A stretch of DNA of 64,000 nucleotides from JBCBSZ01 sp039185015. Lineage in GTDB: Bacteria > Actinomycetota > Acidimicrobiia > Acidimicrobiales > Poriferisodalaceae. Shown piece after piece: positions 60,835-64,000 of the stretch. How positions within the stretch are numbered: the first letter of the stretch is position 1; each line of letters begins with the position of its first letter. The translations under genes were made by a program, and so were the position numbers. The notes beneath the pieces were generated by a model. The model made no database searches. It was not told the DNA's origin and worked only from the letters and a program-made list of their open reading frames with translations. The stretch spans positions 28,354 through 92,353 of the forward strand of contig JBCDAU010000021.1 of NCBI GenBank assembly GCA_039185015.1. Direction: 5' to 3'.

Positions 60835-62079
60835 TCATGCGAGGAGGCGCTCCCCGAGCTTCGCGTCGCCCGTGCCCGGTCCGGGCAGGACGTAGAAGAA
60901 GCCGCCGCCGACGGGACGGATGTACTCCTCGAGCACCTCGCCGTCGAGTCGGCGCTGGACGGTGATGAACCCGTCCTCGAGGCTTCGTTGGTAGCTGATG
61001 AACAGCAGGCCCTGGTCGAGCTGGTCGTTGCCGTCGAGGCCGTCGGAGTAGTTGAACCCTCGCCGGAGGATGATGTTCCTCTCGCTGCCGGGGGTACGGG
61101 GGTTGGCCCGCGCGATGTGCGACTCGAGGTCGGTGAAGACCGGCGTGTCCGTCTCGTCCTCCATGCCGAGCGGGGCGCCGGTGTCGCGGCTGCGCCCGAA
61201 GATCGCCTCCTGCTCGTTGAGCCGGGTGCGGTCCCAGAACTCGACCTGCATCCGGATCACCCGGATCGCCTGGTAGGTCCCGCCGACGGCCCAGTCGGGC
61301 TGTTCGTCCTCGGGCTGGACCCAGACGAGCTCCTCCATGGTCGAGTCGTCGTCGCCCGAGGGGTTCGAGGTGCCGTCCTTGAAGCCCATCAGGTTGCGGA
61401 CCGGCGCCTCGCCGGGACCGACGTCCGGGAAGATGTCGTTGTAGCCCTGGCGCATCCACTTCGGGACGAGGCGACCCCGAGTGGCCCGCAGGACCTGGCG
61501 GAAGCCGTGGACGGCGGCGTCCTGGGTGTCGGCGGACACGGTGATCGACAGATCGCCGTGCGCGCGCTCCTCGCGCACCAGGAAGTCGTTGCCGAACTTC
61601 GGCATGCGCTGGAGCTCGACCGGCTTCAGTGAGCCGAGGCCGAACCGGTCGTCGAAGAGGGAGTTGCCGACCCCGACGGTGACGGTGGTACCGGTCGCAC
61701 CCGGATCCGGGCCGAGGATGCCGGTGTCGAAGGGCGGGAAGCCGCCCTCGCGAGGCTCGAACGGCTCCCCGCTCATGACCTGCTCGATGCTGTCGCCGAG
61801 ATCGGCGAACAGCTCGCGCAGCTCGGCCTTGTCGTCGACGCGGAGGTCGAGCCCGGCGACGATGCCCGCCGCGGCGAGCGGCGCGGTGACGCCGGCCTGC
61901 CGGTCGGAGCGGAACTCGTAGCGGACGCCGGAGGCGCCATCGCCGGCGGACGACGACTCGCCCGAACCACCGTCGTCGGAGCAACCAGCGACCACGCCGG
62001 CGGTCGCGAGGGTGGCCCCCGCTGCGCCGGCGAGGCCGAGGAAGTTGCGTCGGGAGGTGGTCGGGCGAGTGTCGTCCAC
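60835..62079 (-). CDS. efeB: EfeB, Tat-exported DyP-type haem peroxidase
   Basis: A 414-residue exported protein. A twin-arginine signal (SRRNFLGLAGA, Arg10-Arg11) with a following Cys (AGC) may also anchor it as a lipoprotein. The DyP GxxDG motif is in GFKDGTSNP near 234, and the proximal haem His is in ESHIARANPR near 322. EfeB oxidises ferrous iron and has been proposed to take iron from haem. It lies 4 bases after efeO. No EfeU permease is in the window. Confidence 0.92.
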   Translation of the reverse strand: MDDTRPTTSRRNFLGLAGAAGATLATAGVVAGCSDDGGSGESSSAGDGASGVRYEFRSDRQAGVTAPLAAAGIVAGLDLRVDDKAELRELFADLGDSIEQVMSGEPFEPREGGFPPFDTGILGPDPGATGTTVTVGVGNSLFDDRFGLGSLKPVELQRMPKFGNDFLVREERAHGDLSITVSADTQDAAVHGFRQVLRATRGRLVPKWMRQGYNDIFPDVGPGEAPVRNLMGFKDGTSNPSGDDDSTMEELVWVQPEDEQPDWAVGGTYQAIRVIRMQVEFWDRTRLNEQEAIFGRSRDTGAPLGMEDETDTPVFTDLESHIARANPRTPGSERNIILRRGFNYSDGLDGNDQLDQGLLFISYQRSLEDGFITVQRRLDGEVLEEYIRPVGGGFFYVLPGPGTGDAKLGERLLA

Positions 62080-62083
62080 GGTG

Positions 62084-63151
62084 TTACTCCAGTCCCAGGG
62101 TGCCGTTCAGCAACGACAGGGACTCTGCCAACTCTCCGAGCGTCGCGGCGAACTCCGAGCGCTCTTCTTCTGTGACCTGGCTGTAGGGAACGAAGCCGGA
62201 GTCGTAGTCGCCGAACTGGGCGAGCTGACCGTAGAGCTCCTCGAACTGGCCGCGGATGGTGGCGAGCAGGTCGGGATCGGCCTCGGTGAGGGCCGGATCG
62301 AGCAGGTCGATCAGCGCCTCGGAGCCCTCGACGTTCGCCTGGAAGGCGAACAGGTCGGTCTCGGAGTAGCGCTCCTCCTCACCGGAGAGCTTGCCGTCGG
62401 GAGCGGCGACCTCTTCGATCAGCTCCTGAGCGCCGACGGTGAGCACGCCCGGCGGCAGGTCGAGGCCGGGAACGGCGGCGGCGAGGGTCGCCAGGTCGGC
62501 GTCCAGCTGGTCGGCGAACGCTCCGGCCTCGCTCAGGTCCTCGAGGATCCACAGGTGGTACTCGAGTCGGTGCCAGCCGGTGAAGTTCGGATCCTCCGGG
62601 CCCTCGAAGTCGTCCTCGCGGGCGTCGACGGCGCCGTCGATGTCCTCGATGAGGCCGGCGATCGGCTCGATCCGCTCCCAGGGGCGCCGCGAGATCTGGT
62701 ACTGCGCCTTGGCGCCGTCGATGTCGCCGGCCCGGATGAGGTCGTTGAAGGCCAGGGTCTCGGTGATCATGGTGTCGACCTGCTCGGCGACGTAGGCCCG
62801 GTAGCCGTCGACGGCCTCGACGAGGAGCGGGTTGTCGGTGTCCTGCGCGAGCTCATCCTCGTTGATGCCTGTTCCCGAGGCGGACGCGGAACCGGACGCC
62901 GAGCCGCTGGCCGACGCGCTGCCCGAGGCCGACGCGCTGCCCGAGCCTGAGGCGCTGCCCGAGCCGGAGCCCGAGCCACTCCCGGAGCCGGAGCCGGAGC
63001 CGGAGCCCGAACCGGAGCCGCTGCCGGAGCTGGACTCCGAACCGTCGTCCAGCTCTCGGACCTCAGCACCGTCGTCATCGCCACACGCGGCCAGCAGCAT
63101 GGTGGCTGCGAAGAGCGCGGCGAGCAGACGACGCATCGAAGATCGCTGCAT
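62084..63151 (-). CDS. efeO: EfeO/EfeM-type iron-binding lipoprotein (M75 domain)
   Basis: A 355-residue lipoprotein: lipobox LAAC (Cys23), an extreme Ser/Gly repeat tether to about 95, then the imelysin/M75 domain with the metal motif HRLEYH near 192. The N-terminal cupredoxin of E. coli EfeO is missing, so this is the EfeM-like form. It heads a seven-gene operon with efeB, two FecCD permeases, the HmuT-like protein, the HugZ-like protein and the ATPase. A good iron box lies 56-74 bases upstream. ATG 63151 or the Met six codons later may start it. Confidence 0.9.
   Translation of the reverse strand: MQRSSMRRLLAALFAATMLLAACGDDDGAEVRELDDGSESSSGSGSGSGSGSGSGSGSGSGSGSGSASGSGSASASGSASASGSASGSASASGTGINEDELAQDTDNPLLVEAVDGYRAYVAEQVDTMITETLAFNDLIRAGDIDGAKAQYQISRRPWERIEPIAGLIEDIDGAVDAREDDFEGPEDPNFTGWHRLEYHLWILEDLSEAGAFADQLDADLATLAAAVPGLDLPPGVLTVGAQELIEEVAAPDGKLSGEEERYSETDLFAFQANVEGSEALIDLLDPALTEADPDLLATIRGQFEELYGQLAQFGDYDSGFVPYSQVTEEERSEFAATLGELAESLSLLNGTLGLE
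62880..63045. repeat. In-gene tandem repeats coding a Ser/Gly tether
   Basis: Runs of gagccg, gagcccga and gaggccgacgcgctgccc units encode the (Ser-Gly)n and (Ser-Ala)n linker of EfeO. Repeat-length variation is likely. Confidence 0.7.
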
Positions 63152-63206
63152 GAGTCATTCCTTCGTCAGGGACGCTGCGACGAGCGCAGCGGGGGTCGTC
63201 GGGATG

Positions 63207-63225
63207 TTAGGGAGAGCTAACCCCC
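63207..63225. promoter_or_regulatory. Putative iron box of the efeO-importer operon
   Basis: TTAGGGAGAGCTAACCCCC matches 13 of 19 consensus positions, with TTAGG and GCTAACC cores. It lies upstream of efeO on the minus strand and about 115 bases before member D on the plus strand. Confidence 0.6.
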
Positions 63226-63264
63226 TCGGCAAGCCGGTGTCCTCGCCGTACAGCCCGGGCGCCT

Positions 63265-63285
63265 GACGAGTGATAAGGATCCTTG
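63265..63285. promoter_or_regulatory. Palindrome AAGGATCCTT in the efeO/member D divergent gap
   Basis: A perfect 10-bp palindrome flanked by TGAT and GATA lies about 60 bases before member D. It may be an operator or part of a second promoter element. The rest of the 187-base gap shows only the iron box and an AGGAGCAC ribosome site. Confidence 0.35.
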
Positions 63286-63338
63286 ATAGTCGTCGCCATG
63301 TGTGCTGATCTATCGGCGACCGACCGCGTCAGGAGCAC

Positions 63339-63866
63339 GTGATGGAACTCGATGCGTTGCGACTACTCGTCGGCGTGGTGCACGCCGTGCCCGGGGCGTC
63401 GGCGTCGTTCACCCGTCACGATGGCGAGTTGCTCGTCGTCGACCGCACCAGGAACGCCGACGTCGATCCCTGCACGTTCCGCACGGTGCTCGTGCAGAGC
63501 GTGCGCTGCGGTCGGCCCACCTTTGCCGACACCGTCGCGACGGTCGAGATCGGTGGGACGCTCGAGGATCGTGGTGGCGGCGTCTTCGCCACCCCGTCGA
63601 CCGGTGAGGTCGCGCTCCGGTGGTTCGGTTCGCTCCTCAGCCCTCCAGCCGTGCGGGGAGCGCTCATCGAGAGCGGCATCGCTGCCGACGACGACATCGT
63701 CGCCGTGTCGCTGTGCGGTGACACCGAGCTCGGAATGACGGTCGGTCGGGTCGAGCTCATCGGCTCGGTCGATCCCGTTCGGGCCGACGAGCTGTGCCTG
63801 TCGATGCTCGCCTCCTGCCTGGTCGCCGAGCTCGAGATCGATGCCCAGGGGGCGACGGCCGGATGA
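63339..63866 (+). CDS. Small soluble protein, paralogue family member D
   Basis: A 175-residue protein of the four-member family: N-terminal LRLLVGVVHAVPG helix, VDPCTFR with Cys45, IGGTLEDRGGGVFA, LGMTVGRVEL and a shorter C-terminal helix. AGGAGCAC lies just before GTG 63339 and ATG 63342, and either may be used. It is divergent from efeO and shares the gap with that operon's iron box. No export signal. Function is unknown. Confidence 0.7.
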   Translation: MMELDALRLLVGVVHAVPGASASFTRHDGELLVVDRTRNADVDPCTFRTVLVQSVRCGRPTFADTVATVEIGGTLEDRGGGVFATPSTGEVALRWFGSLLSPPAVRGALIESGIAADDDIVAVSLCGDTELGMTVGRVELIGSVDPVRADELCLSMLASCLVAELEIDAQGATAG

Positions 63867-63885
63867 GTTCCGCCTAAAGGAGAGA

Positions 63886-64000
63886 GATCTGCCCGGGTCG
63901 GGGAAGCGAGTCGGTCCGCCGACCCGGCCCGGGTGAACAGTCGAGTGCTGTCTGGTCGTGTGGCTGGTGGCGCTGGATCTGCCCGGGTCGGGGAAGCGAG
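63886..64000. repeat. 25-bp direct repeat at 90-base spacing, with stem-loop
   Basis: The 25 bases at 63886-63910 (starting GATCTGCCCGGGTCGGGG) recur exactly at 63976-64000 and may continue past the edge. Between them, CCGGGTCGG (63893-63901) and CCGACCCGG (63919-63927) form a 9-bp stem that could end member D's transcript. The repeat may be a terminator array or the edge of a repeated element. Confidence 0.6.

Noticed and set aside
1..64000. CRISPR arrays, tRNA or rRNA genes, transposons or prophage
   Set aside because: No regular repeat-spacer array, cloverleaf, transposase or phage protein was seen.

Overview
The window is about 64 kb of very GC-rich DNA with tightly packed genes, many GTG starts, 4-base ATGA/GTGA overlaps, and many leaderless-type starts (a TANNNT or CAGACT hexamer 6-8 bases before the start codon). 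These traits, an F420-type luciferase-like oxidoreductase, a DtxR-family regulator and lipoproteins with Thr/Ala/Pro or Ser/Gly/Ala tethers point to an actinobacterium, perhaps of the Acidimicrobiia; the class is inference. I saw no rRNA, tRNA, CRISPR array, transposase or phage gene.

Positions 1-22.7 kb are mostly housekeeping and envelope functions: a truncated acyl-CoA synthetase, an SDR oxidoreductase, an LLM-class oxidoreductase, a YfbK-type von Willebrand lipoprotein, an amidohydrolase, a two-component system next to a MacB/FtsX-type ABC transporter, a three-gene lipid module (hotdog dehydratase-like protein, MMPL exporter, FabH), a UPF0104-GT2 fusion, a DtxR-family metal regulator with unusual metal ligands, a polytopic membrane protein and an NAD-dependent epimerase.

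Positions 23-64 kb form a dense iron-acquisition region. It holds a complete ferric-iron ABC importer (binding protein, fused permease, ATPase) beside a lipoprotein of the algal Fea1 family; four full-length FecB/HmuT-type binding proteins plus one truncated copy; one full FecCD/ATPase importer co-transcribed with EfeO, EfeB and a HugZ-like protein; two siderophore-interacting reductases that carry a DUF2470-like domain; two exporter-type ABC half-transporter pairs; a cupredoxin lipoprotein; two TetR regulators with candidate palindromic operators; and the 3' remnant of a siderophore ABC ATPase. Putative DtxR/IdeR-type iron boxes (10-13 of 19 matches to TWAGGTWAGSCTWACCTWA) lie upstream of most of these transcription units. 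No siderophore synthetase is present.

The least explained element is a four-member family of small soluble proteins (23110-23739, 23746-24396, 55460-56008, 63339-63866). They share a D/TPC-x-(F/L)R motif and a C-terminal D(x)n-(L/V)DVT strand motif, and three of the four start next to an iron box. I recognise no known domain in them and consider them the best candidate for an undescribed iron-related component.
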